Numbered from the stretch's first letter, positions 24,803-33,166 are shown. The stretch is DNA of 51,446 nt from OMOG01 sp041485845 (GCA_041485845.1 JBGPKH010000001.1:1-51446), one strand, 5' to 3'. Program-made: numbers and translations. The notes: generated by a model not told the origin, from the sequence alone.

Positions 24803-25144
24803 CTACTGCGGGTTCGGAACCTGCTCGGGCGTTGCGGGCCCCGGGGCCGCCGACGGCATAGGCGCGGTTGAACTATTCACCACGTCCTTGAGCTCCTTGC
24901 TGGGCTTGAAATAGGGGATCTTCTTGGCCGGCACGTCCACGCGCGCGCCAGTCTTCGGGTTGCGTCCGATGCGAGGCTGCCTCTGACGCGTGCGGAAGCT
25001 GCCGAATCCGCGAATCTCGATCTTGTCGCCGGTGCGTAAGGAGCGCACGATACTGTCGAAAATGGCCTCCACGATGACTTCGGACTCTTTCCGGGTCATC
25101 TCCACCACGCGGGAGACTTCTTCAATCAGATCGGCCTTGGTCAT
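24803..25144 (-). CDS. HU/IHF-family DNA-binding protein
   Basis: A 113-residue protein. Residues 1-92 form a complete HU/IHF fold: MTKADLIEEVSR at the start, GDKIEIRGFGSF, the arm motif RIGRNPKTGARVDVPAKKIPYFKPSKELK. The arm Pro is present in GRNPKTG, so it should bend DNA. A 20-residue Pro/Ala tail is added at the C-terminus. The gene follows S1 by about 80 bp; an S1-HU order is also seen in other bacteria (rpsA-ihfB). A promoter-like pair lies directly upstream, with a good RBS (AGGAGAA). Confidence 0.93.
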   Translation of the reverse strand: MTKADLIEEVSRVVEMTRKESEVIVEAIFDSIVRSLRTGDKIEIRGFGSFRTRQRQPRIGRNPKTGARVDVPAKKIPYFKPSKELKDVVNSSTAPMPSAAPGPATPEQVPNPQ

Positions 25145-25191
25145 CGCATTCTCCTGATCAATCTTTTGGTGGTCAATCGTTTATGAACCGC

Positions 25192-25220
25192 AGTATCTCC
25201 TGAATACGAACAATTTGCAA
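25192..25220 (-). promoter_or_regulatory. Promoter-like pair upstream of the HU/IHF gene
   Basis: On the minus strand TTGCAA (25215-25220) and GATACT (25192-25197) are separated by 17 bases, about 50 bases before the start at 25144. This would allow HU/IHF to be expressed independently of S1. Confidence 0.5.
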
Positions 25221-25221
25221 G

Positions 25222-25356
25222 TCATTCGAGATTACGATCTTTCAAACTCATGACCTCTTCTATGGTCGTCGTGGCGGCGGCCGCCTGGCGCTGGTAGTCT
25301 TCCAGGCGGGTTATCTCCTCGTCGTCCGCCACCGCGCGGAGACTCAGCCCGATTTT
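25222..25356 (-). other. Readthrough tail of S1 beyond the in-frame TAG
   Basis: In the same frame as S1, after TAG 25357-25359, the sequence reads KIGLSLRAV and then a hydrophilic tail (ADDEEITRLEDYQRQAAAA...MSLKDRNLE) to a TGA at 25222-25224. KIGLSLRA is the normal last strand of an S1 repeat and ordinarily follows SEAEK. So this is the true end of the S1 domain, cut off by an AAG-to-TAG type change. It is either a pseudogenised tail, a readthrough extension, or a consensus error. Confidence 0.7.
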
Positions 25357-26937
25357 CTACTCCGCTTCGCTCATCTTGATGATCTTGAAATCGAACTCCT
25401 GCCCCACCGAAAGCGGCGACTCCTCCGGCCCGCGCCGCCCCGAATATCCCGGCACCTCGGAGAAATGGCACAAACCTTCCACGCCTTCCGCCAGCTCCAC
25501 GAACGCGCCGAAGCTGGCCAGCCGGCACACCCGCCCGTGAACCGTATCGCCCACATGGTGATTCTGGAAGTAGCTCTCCCAGGCGTCCGGCTGGAGCTGC
25601 TTGATCCCCAGGGAAAGCCGGTGCGAGCTGGAATCGATGTTCAGAATCACCGCCTGCACAATCTGGCCCTTTTTCAGGATTTCCGAAGGATGCTTCACCC
25701 GCTTGGTCCACGACAGGTCGGAAACGTGGACCAGCCCGTCGATGCCTTCTTCGATCTCGATGAAGGCGCCGAAATCCGTCATGTTGCGCACCCGCCCTTC
25801 CACCACCGACCCCACGCTGTAGCGGCTGTCGATGGTAGTCCACGGGTTCGGTTCGAGCTGCTTCAGCCCGAGGGAAATCCGCCGGTCGCGCGGGTGTACT
25901 TCCAGAATCACGGCTTCTACCTGGTCGCCGGGCTTCACCACTTTCGACGGGTGTTTCATGCGCCGCGACCAGGTCATCTCGCTGATGTGGATCAGCCCCT
26001 CGACCCCGGCTTCCAGTTCCACGAAAGCTCCGTAGTCGGTCACGTTGACCACGCGGCCGATCACCCTGCCGTTCAGCGGATAGCGCTCCGCCACCGTCTC
26101 CCACGGGTCCGGTTCGAGCTGCTTGATGCCCAGCGAAACGCGTTCCTTCGAGCGGTCGAACTTCAGAACCTTGACCGTAATCTCCTGCCCCACGTGCAGC
26201 AGCTCCGAAGGATGCGTGACGCGCCCGTACGACAAATCGGTGACGTGCAGCAAACCGTCGATCCCGCCCAGGTCGATGAACGCGCCGTAATCGGTGAGGT
26301 TCTTCACCACGCCGGTGACCACCGCGCCCTCGGAGAGGTGCTCGAGCGTGGCGTGCTTGCGGACGTTGATCTCCTCCTCCACGGCCATCTTCCGCGAGAC
26401 CACCACATTGCCGCGCCGCCGGTTGAGCTTGATGATCTTGACCGGGATGTCCTGCCCGACCAGCGAGTCGAGATTGTGGACCGGGCGCGGGTCGGCCTGC
26501 GATCCCGGCATGAAGGCCTTGATCCCCACGTCCACCGCCAGCCCGCCTTTGACCCGCCCCAACACGTGGCCGGAAATGACCAGTTGTTCGGTGTACGCCT
26601 TTTCCAGATTGTCCCAGGTGCGCAGCCGCGCGGCCCGCGTGTGCGAGAGCAGCACATATCCTTCGGGCTGCTCGCCGTGTTCGATCATGACATCGATCAC
26701 GTCGCCCTTTTGCACGGTGATTTCGCCGGTTCGGCTCTGAAACTGCTCAATCGGGACGACGCCTTCCGATTTATAGCCGAAATCGACAATTACATCTTTC
26801 GCGGTGATACCCAGAACGGTACCCTGCAAAACTTCATCGGCGGCGGGAGGGGCGAAGTGGCTGTAATCATCGAGAAGATTCTCGTAGTTTTCGGGGACCG
26901 TCTGGTCCACTTGCCCGTTGTTAGGATCTACGGCCAT
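25357..26937 (-). CDS. rpsA: 30S ribosomal protein S1, truncated by an in-frame TAG
   Basis: 526 residues with six S1 OB-fold repeats. Repeats 1 and 2 (VLQGTVLGITAKDVIVDFGYKSEG, VISGHVLGRVKGGLAVD) are the ribosome-binding pair. Repeats 3-5 are strong RNA-binding units (VTDYGAF...EGLIHISEM, KHPSEILKKGQ). Repeat 6 (TVHGRVCRLASFGAFVELAEGVEG) starts normally but ends at TAG 25357-25359 before its last strand. S1 delivers mRNA to the 30S subunit and is normally essential. C-terminally truncated S1 alleles are viable in E. coli, so this product may still work. ATG 26937 is preferred, six codons after an upstream in-frame start. The mRNA leader is about 160 bases. Confidence 0.9.
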   Translation of the reverse strand: MAVDPNNGQVDQTVPENYENLLDDYSHFAPPAADEVLQGTVLGITAKDVIVDFGYKSEGVVPIEQFQSRTGEITVQKGDVIDVMIEHGEQPEGYVLLSHTRAARLRTWDNLEKAYTEQLVISGHVLGRVKGGLAVDVGIKAFMPGSQADPRPVHNLDSLVGQDIPVKIIKLNRRRGNVVVSRKMAVEEEINVRKHATLEHLSEGAVVTGVVKNLTDYGAFIDLGGIDGLLHVTDLSYGRVTHPSELLHVGQEITVKVLKFDRSKERVSLGIKQLEPDPWETVAERYPLNGRVIGRVVNVTDYGAFVELEAGVEGLIHISEMTWSRRMKHPSKVVKPGDQVEAVILEVHPRDRRISLGLKQLEPNPWTTIDSRYSVGSVVEGRVRNMTDFGAFIEIEEGIDGLVHVSDLSWTKRVKHPSEILKKGQIVQAVILNIDSSSHRLSLGIKQLQPDAWESYFQNHHVGDTVHGRVCRLASFGAFVELAEGVEGLCHFSEVPGYSGRRGPEESPLSVGQEFDFKIIKMSEAE

Positions 26938-27101
26938 TACGCCTCCGCCAATCACTGATTCACCGATGGTCGCATGGACTGGGTATTCTGCGGCTGGCTG
27001 CAGGCAAATGGGACCGATGGCACTTCGCTATCACCGTTTCGCACGCTGGTCGAGACCATGCTCCAATTACCGACAACCACTGAGAGATCAGTATGTTAGC
27101 A

Positions 27102-27131
27102 AATATACGCCGACTCGTCCGACCTTGTCAA
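27102..27131 (-). promoter_or_regulatory. Sigma-70-type promoter of rpsA
   Basis: On the minus strand TTGACA (27126-27131) and TATATT (27102-27107) are separated by 18 bases. They lie about 165 bases before the S1 start, which leaves a leader long enough for S1 autoregulation. This is the best promoter match in the window. Confidence 0.7.
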
Positions 27132-27232
27132 CGGCCCCTTTCCCGCGGAAAGGGCGAATTTGACCCTGCACCCCGCAGCCGCGGTTGGGAGCGAGTTGCT
27201 CCGCGGGCGTATGAGGGCGTACGATTTTGTAC

Positions 27233-27261
27233 TTGGAACTTTCCCGGATCGGGGATACAAT
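27233..27261 (+). promoter_or_regulatory. Promoter of the small membrane protein gene
   Basis: TTGGAA and TACAAT with a 17-base spacer, about 65 bases before ATG 27326. Confidence 0.55.
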
Positions 27262-27325
27262 CGGGCTGCAAGGGTGCTCGTCGGACCGGGTATCGGTGTT
27301 TCATACCGGCCTTTTAGGAGGTTCC

Positions 27326-27472
27326 ATGTTCGACAGCCTCGCAGATCGGATCCGGGAGGACGAGCACAAAGAGGTGAAACCTACCGAGCGGGTCATCCGC
27401 TGGGTAGCCATCGTGGTGATATCGGTCGCGCTGTTCGGAGGCCTTTACTACGGCGTTCGCATGTTGGGTTAG
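27326..27472 (+). CDS. Small single-helix membrane protein
   Basis: A 48-residue protein starting MFDSLADRIREDEHKEVKPTERVIRW, followed by one hydrophobic helix (VAIVVISVALFGGLYYGV). The charged amphipathic N-terminus followed by a C-terminal helix suggests an inner-membrane protein with most of its N-terminus in the cytoplasm. The start is firm: a perfect AGGAGG lies five bases upstream and a promoter is present. I know no function. Its strong translation signals suggest a real, well-expressed gene. Confidence 0.75.
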   Translation: MFDSLADRIREDEHKEVKPTERVIRWVAIVVISVALFGGLYYGVRMLG

Positions 27473-27517
27473 ACCCCGGCCGGGACGGACGTTCCGGGTT
27501 CTCGGGCTCCGGGCCGG

Positions 27518-27994
27518 TCATTCCGACGGTGCAATCCGCCGCATGACGGATTTGACTTTCGCCACGTACTCCGCCTTGGGGTTGTACGTGATGAGAAGCT
27601 CGTCCAGGCCCTTGTCTTTATAACGCCCGGAGTGGGCCAGGCGATATCCAACGGTGTGAATCCCGGCCTCCGGGGTGGCGAACTCCGCCCGCCCCGAGTT
27701 CCAACCGAAGAGATTATTGTTGGGCGCGGACTTGCCCCCCGTCGATTCCACATAGGATATGCTTGGCAGAAGCCGCCAGTCGAGATTGTAATCGTCGGCG
27801 GCTTCCAGAAACACGTGGGCGTACTCCCAGGCCGGGCATTGGAACTTCTCAAAGAACCTGCGCAGTGAATGGAACCGGGGATCCTCGCGATAGTCGGGAG
27901 CGGGGACACGTTGCCCCGCGGTCCCCGCTGGACCCGACGGTAGGGACGCCATTCCCGCAACCATAACTAAACCACTGGAAAACAATTTACGCAT
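27518..27994 (-). CDS. Secreted muramidase/glucosaminidase-like protein
   Basis: A 158-residue protein with a signal peptide (about residues 1-28). The compact domain reads FFEKFQCPAWEYAHVFLEAADDYNLDWRLLPSISYVESTGGK, NNNLFGWNSG, FATPEAGIHTVGYRLA. A Glu in SYVESTGG followed by 'N-FGW' is the pattern of the lysozyme-like/glucosaminidase fold (bacterial SLT and GH73 relatives), with that Glu as the catalytic acid. It probably cleaves peptidoglycan in the periplasm. ATG 27994 is chosen for its signal peptide and an AGGAG-like site. The 281 bp upstream (27995-28275) shows nothing recognisable. Confidence 0.75.
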   Translation of the reverse strand: MRKLFSSGLVMVAGMASLPSGPAGTAGQRVPAPDYREDPRFHSLRRFFEKFQCPAWEYAHVFLEAADDYNLDWRLLPSISYVESTGGKSAPNNNLFGWNSGRAEFATPEAGIHTVGYRLAHSGRYKDKGLDELLITYNPKAEYVAKVKSVMRRIAPSE

Positions 27995-28275
27995 CCTGGC
28001 AAACTCCTTATTCTTAGGATCTGAGCTGCTCTGGGATCTCACCTGCCGGTGATCGCAGCCGAAGGGTCGGAGTGGCACTCGCTTCCGTGCCTGTGTAGGT
28101 GGCTATGGAACCGGCATAAGTCGGGATTATACCACTATCCAGCCGCTCGATTTCCAGCACCGGTCTTTTTCCTTACAGAATGATCCCGAATCGCACGAAG
28201 GTTTTGCAGGATGAGCGCCTGCCACTCGGGCCGGCGGCGGACGAGAGGCGGTGGTGAAGTTCGCGGCTATTTCGA

Positions 28276-28800
28276 ATCACGGGAAGTCGACCTGAAAGAG
28301 GTGACGGAGGCAGTGCAGACACTGAAAGACGTAGGCCGTGGGGCCATGGTCGCGATGCAGGGACTCGGCGAGCAGCGAGGCGCGGCGGCCCTGGTATTGC
28401 ATGTCTTCCATTCATGTAGGTCATCAGCGGCCCGAGGAGATCCACCGGCGCATGATTTCCATGTAGCCGAATGGGCCGAGGTAGGCTGCGGCGTCGTTGC
28501 AGCAGGCGGGCCATTCCTCGGCCTGCCAGGAGGGATACCCTGGAGTGCGTTCGACGAGTTGCGCGGCGACGGTCTCGGGCACGTCGTCGGGGATGCCATT
28601 AGCGGCGATGAATTCCGTCTGGATCTCTTTATGAGCCGAGCCGTCGGCGGTGCACGGGGGCAGAGGCTTTCCTCGTCGATGTCCTCCTCGGTGTAGGGCG
28701 CGAGGGTGTATGTAGCCCCGGCTGCGCCGGCAGCAACGGCACTCCTTGCCGGAGAGGGCGACGCTGCCGGGGCCAGGCTGGGAGCACATCAACCTGACCG
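28276..28800 (-). pseudogene. CbrC/UPF0167-family relic with several frameshifts
   Basis: Pieces of a CbrC-like protein appear in order in different minus-strand frames: PGSVALSGKECRCCRRSRGYI near 28760; then LAPYTEEDIDEESLCP in another frame; then CTADGSAHKEIQTEF, PETVAAQLVERTPGYPSWQAEEWPACCNDAAAYLG near 28450-28640; then LLGPLMTYM; and finally GPTAYVFQCLHCLRHLFQVDF, ending at TGA 28276-28278. Together these cover the family from its first Cys pair to its C-terminus, but at least four frame changes are needed. The N-terminal 'YHP' region is missing or unclear. CbrC gives colicin E2 tolerance in E. coli, but the family's function is general and unknown. It is clearly not expressed as one protein. 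Confidence 0.7.
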
Positions 28801-28900
28801 GCGGCTATATCTGGCGGTAGAGCCGCAAACTTGCGCAGGGGAAATTCAGCCGGTTGCAGCCGCTGACAACCTTTAGCGTACGCCCCCCCCGCGCCGCGCT

Positions 28901-31036
28901 TTACAGCGCAGCGGCCAACTGTTTCAACAGTGCGGCTTGGGCCGGCGTCAAGGGGTTGCCTGTTTTCGCGTCAACCTGGTTGTTGAAGGCTCCGAGAGCG
29001 CCGTTCTTGGCATTGGCATTCGGGGCGCTCACGATAGCGTTCACTTTGGCAATAAGTCCGCTTGCGTCGTTGCTGCCCAGGAACTGAGTAATCAGATTGG
29101 CGAGGCTCGCGGGGGTCACGATGACGGTGAAACTTACCGAGCCAATGCCGGTGTTGCCCGCCACGTCGGTCGCGCTGGCTGACCGGCTGGTGGCGCCTAG
29201 TCCGAAGCTCCAAGCCGGTCCGGTGATATTCGCGCAGGTCGACGCGGATATACCCGAGAGTGCGTCATAGGCGGCGCAGGTGATGTTGATCGTCTGGTCG
29301 ACGGTGTAGGTGCCTCGATTGCCCGTGTAGGTGACTACGGGCGCGGTCGTGTCTATGTTGATGCCCGAAATGCTCACGCTCGCCGAGCGGCCGGCTCTGT
29401 CGATGGTAATGCCCGACACCGACTGCCCAGCCCCCTGCCCGAGGATGCTAGAAGCTGGACAGGTTGCTACGCCAGAAATGGCGTCCGCACAGTTGAAGCT
29501 CACAGTGACGGCGGCGTTCCACCAGCCGTTGGCGTTGGCCGGCCGGTCCGTCTGCGCGCGTATCGTTGGATTGGTCAGGTCAACCAGCAGCCCGGAAGCG
29601 GAGTCATGGCGGACGTTGCCCGCGTTGTCGGTTGCTGTCCCGGCCACTGTCTGTGCGAAGGGGCTCTCGCCTAACGTTATGGAGGCACTGCCCCGTCCAT
29701 CCACCAGACAGCTCGCCAGACCCGAGCCGGCGTCCGAGCACGAGAATGTCACCGTTGGGGCGCTGGCATACCAGCCGTTCGAACCATCCGGCGACGGACT
29801 GACCACATGCCCGATCCCGGGGGGTGTTGCGTCCCGCTTGAATTCCAACGACCCAATCGTGGCCCCGCCCTCGCTTACCGCCACACACTTCATTATCGTC
29901 GAGGCGGTGTCGGTGACGATCGTCGTCGGCCCACAGCCCACCTGCGCCGAGATCGGGGACCCCAGGTCGACCACGCTCCAGTTGACGGTCAGGTCGCTCA
30001 CGTACCAGCCGTTTCTGCCGAGCGTGCCCGTAATCGTAGGTGTGATCACTGGCGGTGTCGTGTCGACGACAGTAACGCAGCCGTTGGCCAAGTTTGACCA
30101 ATAGGTCTCGACGAGGAGGCCGTTGGGGAGCCGAACTGGAGCCGTCGGGATTCCGTCCGGGGCACTAGCGTCGGGCTGACAGACATCGGCCGCTTCACCC
30201 GTATTCATCCATTTCCTAAGATCGCTGCTGTTGGCGTTGTCGATCCAACCGGTCGGCGGAAATGGGTCGGTCGCGGCCTCGAGGAGCTCGTGGGAAAAGA
30301 GTTGGGTGACAAAATCCAGCGTTGCTGCGGGGCTTCCTCCCCCTGCCCTGACCGCGCACTCTGCCGGGATCACGATGTACGGGTATCCCACGATCTTGAA
30401 GCCTGAGAGGATGCCTAACGCGATCAACGCAGGGTCGGGAACCGTTAACGCCGACCACCCGTGAAACGCTGCCGTTGGGAAGCAGGTTGCCCCGATTGCG
30501 CCAGTAATCGTCACACCCTCGGGCAGGAACACCGCGTAGATGGTGTTGTCGTCGGGGACCGGAACTCCGGTGGCGATAGAAGATTGCACTTCGCAGGTTA
30601 TCCAACCTTGGAAGCTGGAAAAATCGGTTGCACCGCTCGGCCGCATGGTTTGACACACCGTTGAAGACTCATGCTCACTATGGAAGTATCCTCTGGAAAC
30701 ACCGTACTGGTTCGCCTTGTCGAGGTAGTCGCTTGCCGTCATGAGCTGGACGAAGCCGTTGATTGTTGCGCGGCTGGGCGAGGACGGATTATTCGAATTC
30801 CAGTCGTTGTCCCAAAAGAGGTTCACGATGTGTGGCTGCGGCACGACCCGACCGCCGATGTGCACCGGCGGGAGACACAATGGCGGCAGGCATAGCAGGG
30901 ACGTGAATACCACCGTCAGGGCGACTTCGTGGCCAGGGGACCGATTGTCGGTGAGGTGAATCGGGGGGCGGTCCTGCGCCGGCGCCGTGGCGCAAAAAGC
31001 GCCAAGTAGAATTGTCAAACAGAACTTAATGAACAT
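28901..31036 (-). CDS. Secreted multidomain protein with EXORDIUM-like region and Ig-like repeats
   Basis: A 711-residue exported protein (signal peptide about 1-20). Residues 60-310 resemble the phosphate-induced/EXORDIUM family: IVNLFWDNDWN, a central TLDFVTQLFSHELLEAATDPF with the HE-L-EA-TDP motif, and a Cys/Gly loop near GEAADVCQP. From about 320 to 640 there are four repeats of about 75 residues with DTTPPVI, NGWY, CSDAGSGLASC and TATDNAGN motifs, typical of bacterial Ig-like surface domains. The C-terminal 70 residues (LITQFLGSNDASGLIAKVNAIV) form a helical region. A possible surface adhesin or enzyme. It starts three bases after the stop of the upstream small gene. Confidence 0.75.
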   Translation of the reverse strand: MFIKFCLTILLGAFCATAPAQDRPPIHLTDNRSPGHEVALTVVFTSLLCLPPLCLPPVHIGGRVVPQPHIVNLFWDNDWNSNNPSSPSRATINGFVQLMTASDYLDKANQYGVSRGYFHSEHESSTVCQTMRPSGATDFSSFQGWITCEVQSSIATGVPVPDDNTIYAVFLPEGVTITGAIGATCFPTAAFHGWSALTVPDPALIALGILSGFKIVGYPYIVIPAECAVRAGGGSPAATLDFVTQLFSHELLEAATDPFPPTGWIDNANSSDLRKWMNTGEAADVCQPDASAPDGIPTAPVRLPNGLLVETYWSNLANGCVTVVDTTPPVITPTITGTLGRNGWYVSDLTVNWSVVDLGSPISAQVGCGPTTIVTDTASTIMKCVAVSEGGATIGSLEFKRDATPPGIGHVVSPSPDGSNGWYASAPTVTFSCSDAGSGLASCLVDGRGSASITLGESPFAQTVAGTATDNAGNVRHDSASGLLVDLTNPTIRAQTDRPANANGWWNAAVTVSFNCADAISGVATCPASSILGQGAGQSVSGITIDRAGRSASVSISGINIDTTAPVVTYTGNRGTYTVDQTINITCAAYDALSGISASTCANITGPAWSFGLGATSRSASATDVAGNTGIGSVSFTVIVTPASLANLITQFLGSNDASGLIAKVNAIVSAPNANAKNGALGAFNNQVDAKTGNPLTPAQAALLKQLAAAL

Positions 31037-31039
31037 TTT

Positions 31040-31351
31040 TCAGTTTCCCCTTCCAAATCGCCCAAAACGAATCGTGGCCACAAACCTTAAGTCATCTGCC
31101 ATGTAAGCCTCCAGGCGGGATGACCAGCTCAGTTTCTCTGTTTCGGGCCTGATTATATGCATATTCCCCTGAATATGCAACTGAAATTGCGCGGCGTGAG
31201 CGGCGTGCGCGGCGTGCGCGGTGTTTCGAGGCGTTTCGTGGCGTTCGAGACGATCGCGGAAATGGCTGCCCGATCCAAATGGCTTGTTCACTTCAGTGGC
31301 CGCTTGTAACATTTGATAAGCGAGATGATGTTGTTGAGTATGCTTCTTCAT
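31040..31351 (-). CDS. Small His-rich protein upstream of the EXORDIUM-like gene
   Basis: A 103-residue protein from ATG 31351, with AGGAGGAAGAG directly upstream. It reads MKKHTQQHHLAYQMLQAATEVN, then HFRDRLERHETPRN, a tandem run of HAA units (four His in steps of three), then QFQLHIQGNMHII and a C-terminus rich in Arg and Gly. No signal peptide or known domain. The high His and the repeat are unusual. The stop lies three bases before the start of the 711-residue gene, so it leads a two-gene operon. Its start overlaps the start of a divergent gene by 27 bases, so one of the two starts may be wrong. Confidence 0.5.
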   Translation of the reverse strand: MKKHTQQHHLAYQMLQAATEVNKPFGSGSHFRDRLERHETPRNTAHAAHAAHAAQFQLHIQGNMHIIRPETEKLSWSSRLEAYMADDLRFVATIRFGRFGRGN

Positions 31352-31690
31352 CTCTTCCTCCTGTGGCTGGCTGCATGGGAATCGGACCAGCCGTGCAAGG
31401 CCCATCGCGGCCTGGCCGGCAAGTGCTTCGTGGTGCATGGCCGGCTTCGCGCCTATAACGGCAATCCGACATATCGAATCTGGAGAATCGGCGCGCGCCA
31501 GATCCTGGGCGTGACCGGCGCGCATCCCGGCGAAGAGCCCATCTTGCCGGCCGGCATCGCGTGCGGATTCGATTGCGATGTGTACGCCGATTTCGAAGTC
31601 TGCCCGTTCACGCCGGAGAAGCCCGGCGTGATGCAGTGGGTGTGCGTGGAATCGGCCGCGAACCGCAAAGTGACGCGTTCAGACCGCTGA
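31325..31690 (+). CDS. Conserved secreted protein of unknown function
   Basis: A 121-residue protein. The first 20 residues are hydrophobic (MMLLSMLLHLFLLWLAAW), a likely signal peptide. The domain reads KCFVVHGRLRAYNGNPTYRIWRIGARQILGV, then GFDCDVYADFEVCPFTPEKPGVMQWVCVES. The pattern of a small beta domain with CFxVxGRL--YNG-P--RIWR and D--VYADFEVCPFT-E-PG-MQ-VC is one I recognise from Acidobacteriota proteins, function unknown. The four Cys could form two disulphides outside the cell. The C-terminus overlaps the convergent next gene by 12 bases. Confidence 0.65.
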   Translation: MMLLSMLLHLFLLWLAAWESDQPCKAHRGLAGKCFVVHGRLRAYNGNPTYRIWRIGARQILGVTGAHPGEEPILPAGIACGFDCDVYADFEVCPFTPEKPGVMQWVCVESAANRKVTRSDR

Positions 31691-32032
31691 AGGGATGCGC
31701 TTCCGCTGGGGCCCGGCATCCAGCGGATGGGCTCCCATCCGGGCGTCGTGGTGCATGGTGCAGACCAGACCGCGCTCGATGCCGTCGTGGGCGCCGCGGT
31801 GGTTGTGGATCCGGACGCAGGGGTCGAGGGTCAGACTCTGCATGAGGCGTTGGCAGTCGAGCACCGCGTCGAAATAGGCCCAGAGGTGACAGTTGCCGGA
31901 CCACGGCCGGCAGTCGGTGAGGCGCTCGGGCGATTCCGCGGGGGCGTGGCGGAGGGCCTGTTCCATTAGCGGCATGGCGGTGCCGTACTGGCGCTGGTTT
32001 AACAGGCGCGCGAATTCGTTGGTCGGGCTCAT
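31679..32032 (-). CDS. Hypothetical protein
   Basis: 117 residues from ATG 32032: MSPTNEFARLLNQRQYGTAMPLMEQALRHAPAESPERL, then WSGNCHLWAYFDAVLDCQRLM and a His-rich end (IHNHRGAHDGIERG, CTMHHDARMGAH). The first 35 residues look like one TPR-type helical hairpin. The His residues near the C-terminus could bind metal. I recognise no family. Convergent with the preceding gene and divergent from the second vWFA gene; it may be a genuine small soluble protein. Confidence 0.45.
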   Translation of the reverse strand: MSPTNEFARLLNQRQYGTAMPLMEQALRHAPAESPERLTDCRPWSGNCHLWAYFDAVLDCQRLMQSLTLDPCVRIHNHRGAHDGIERGLVCTMHHDARMGAHPLDAGPQRKRIPSAV

Positions 32033-32087
32033 GAGGTCGCTCTGATAATGGTAACCCCGCGGCGATTCCGTACATCCTCTTAACCAA

Positions 32088-33131
32088 ATGGGATGTGAAG
32101 GAATTTCCCGGCGGCGACTGATCACCGCGCTTTCCGCGTTCCCGGCGGCTCGGTTCCTGCGCGGCCAACAGGATCGGCAGAGCCCCACATTCTCCGCGGG
32201 CGTCAAGGTGGTAAACCTGTTCGCCACCGTGCGCGACAAGAAGGGGCAGATTGTCCGCGACTTGAACAAGGAGGACTTCCTGCTGGACGAAGACGACCGT
32301 CCGCAGTCGATTCAGTATTTCGCCCGGGAGAACAACCTTCCCCTGACGCTCGGTTTGCTGGTGGACACCAGTGGCAGCACGCGGCGTGTTTTGCCCGACG
32401 AGAGGAGCGCCAGCTACCGCTTCCTGGAACAAGTATTACGCCAAGACAAAGACCTCGCGTTTCTCATTCACTTTGACTTCGAAGTAGAACTTCTGCAAGA
32501 TCTTACAGGATCGCGAAAGAGCCTGGAAAAAGCCCTGGACCTACTCGAAACCGGACAGGGGCAGCGGCGGCTGGCGAATCGCGGGCAGAATCCGTATCCC
32601 TACCCTGGGGGAAGAGGGCCCGGCGGGAGGGGCCCCCGTGGTGGCGGCAGGCGCGGCGGAGGCGGCACCACGATGTACGACGCGGTGATGCTGGCGTCGG
32701 ACGAATTGATGAAGAAGCAGACCGGCCGCAAGGCGCTGATCCTGCTGACCGATGGGGTGGACAACGGCAGCAAGGTGACCTTGTCCACCGCGGTCGAAGC
32801 CGCGCAGAGGGCCGACACGCTGGTCTACTCGATTCTTTTCGAGGACCCCGAAGGCGGATTCGGCGGAGGATGGGGCCGGCTGAATCAGCCGGACGGCAGG
32901 AAGGTTCTGGGGCAGATCGCGCGCGAGACCGGAGGGCGTTTCTTCGAGGTCTCGCGGAAACAGCCGATCGACAAGGTTTTTGCGGCGATCGAAGAGGATC
33001 TGCGCAACCAGTACAGCCTGGGCTATTCGCCGGACAGGCCGGAGCGGGCGGGCGGCTATCGGCGCATTCATCTGACGACGAAGCAGAAGGGGCTGCTCGT
33101 GCAGACCCGCGAGGGTTATTACCCGGCGTGA
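32088..33131 (+). CDS. vWFA-related secreted protein (acidobacterial type), second copy
   Basis: A 347-residue protein with a Tat-like N-terminus (SRRRLITALSAFPAARF). The domain FSAGVKVVNLFATVRDKKGQIVRDLNKEDFLLDED, then a vWA domain with DTSGSTRR (MIDAS) and ALILLTDGVDNGS follow, and the family C-terminus (QYSLGYSPD, REGYYPA) ends the protein. A Gly/Arg/Pro-rich insert of about 30 residues (near residues 175-205) interrupts the vWA domain in a surface loop. It is a paralogue of 5944-6927 and probably has a similar, unknown partner-binding role outside the inner membrane. Confidence 0.87.
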   Translation: MGCEGISRRRLITALSAFPAARFLRGQQDRQSPTFSAGVKVVNLFATVRDKKGQIVRDLNKEDFLLDEDDRPQSIQYFARENNLPLTLGLLVDTSGSTRRVLPDERSASYRFLEQVLRQDKDLAFLIHFDFEVELLQDLTGSRKSLEKALDLLETGQGQRRLANRGQNPYPYPGGRGPGGRGPRGGGRRGGGGTTMYDAVMLASDELMKKQTGRKALILLTDGVDNGSKVTLSTAVEAAQRADTLVYSILFEDPEGGFGGGWGRLNQPDGRKVLGQIARETGGRFFEVSRKQPIDKVFAAIEEDLRNQYSLGYSPDRPERAGGYRRIHLTTKQKGLLVQTREGYYPA

Positions 33132-33138
33132 CAGGTGG

Positions 33139-33166
33139 GACAGACGATCGCCTTTTGTCGTCTGTC
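33139..33166. terminator. Hairpin between convergent genes
   Basis: A 9-bp stem (GACAGACGA / TCGTCTGTC) with a 10-base loop lies between the convergent stops at 33131 and 33179. CTTTT within the loop region and GGG/CCC flanks extend partial pairing. Probably a two-way terminator. Confidence 0.5.

Noticed and set aside
26294..26740. Long plus-strand frames across the S1 gene
   Set aside because: They are shadows of the minus-strand S1 repeats, which explain all of the sequence; composition is Arg/His/Pro-rich as expected for antisense of GC-rich codons.
31161..31240. GGCGTG repeats near the His-rich gene as a regulatory iteron
   Set aside because: They code in frame for the HAA units of the minus-strand protein and need no separate explanation.
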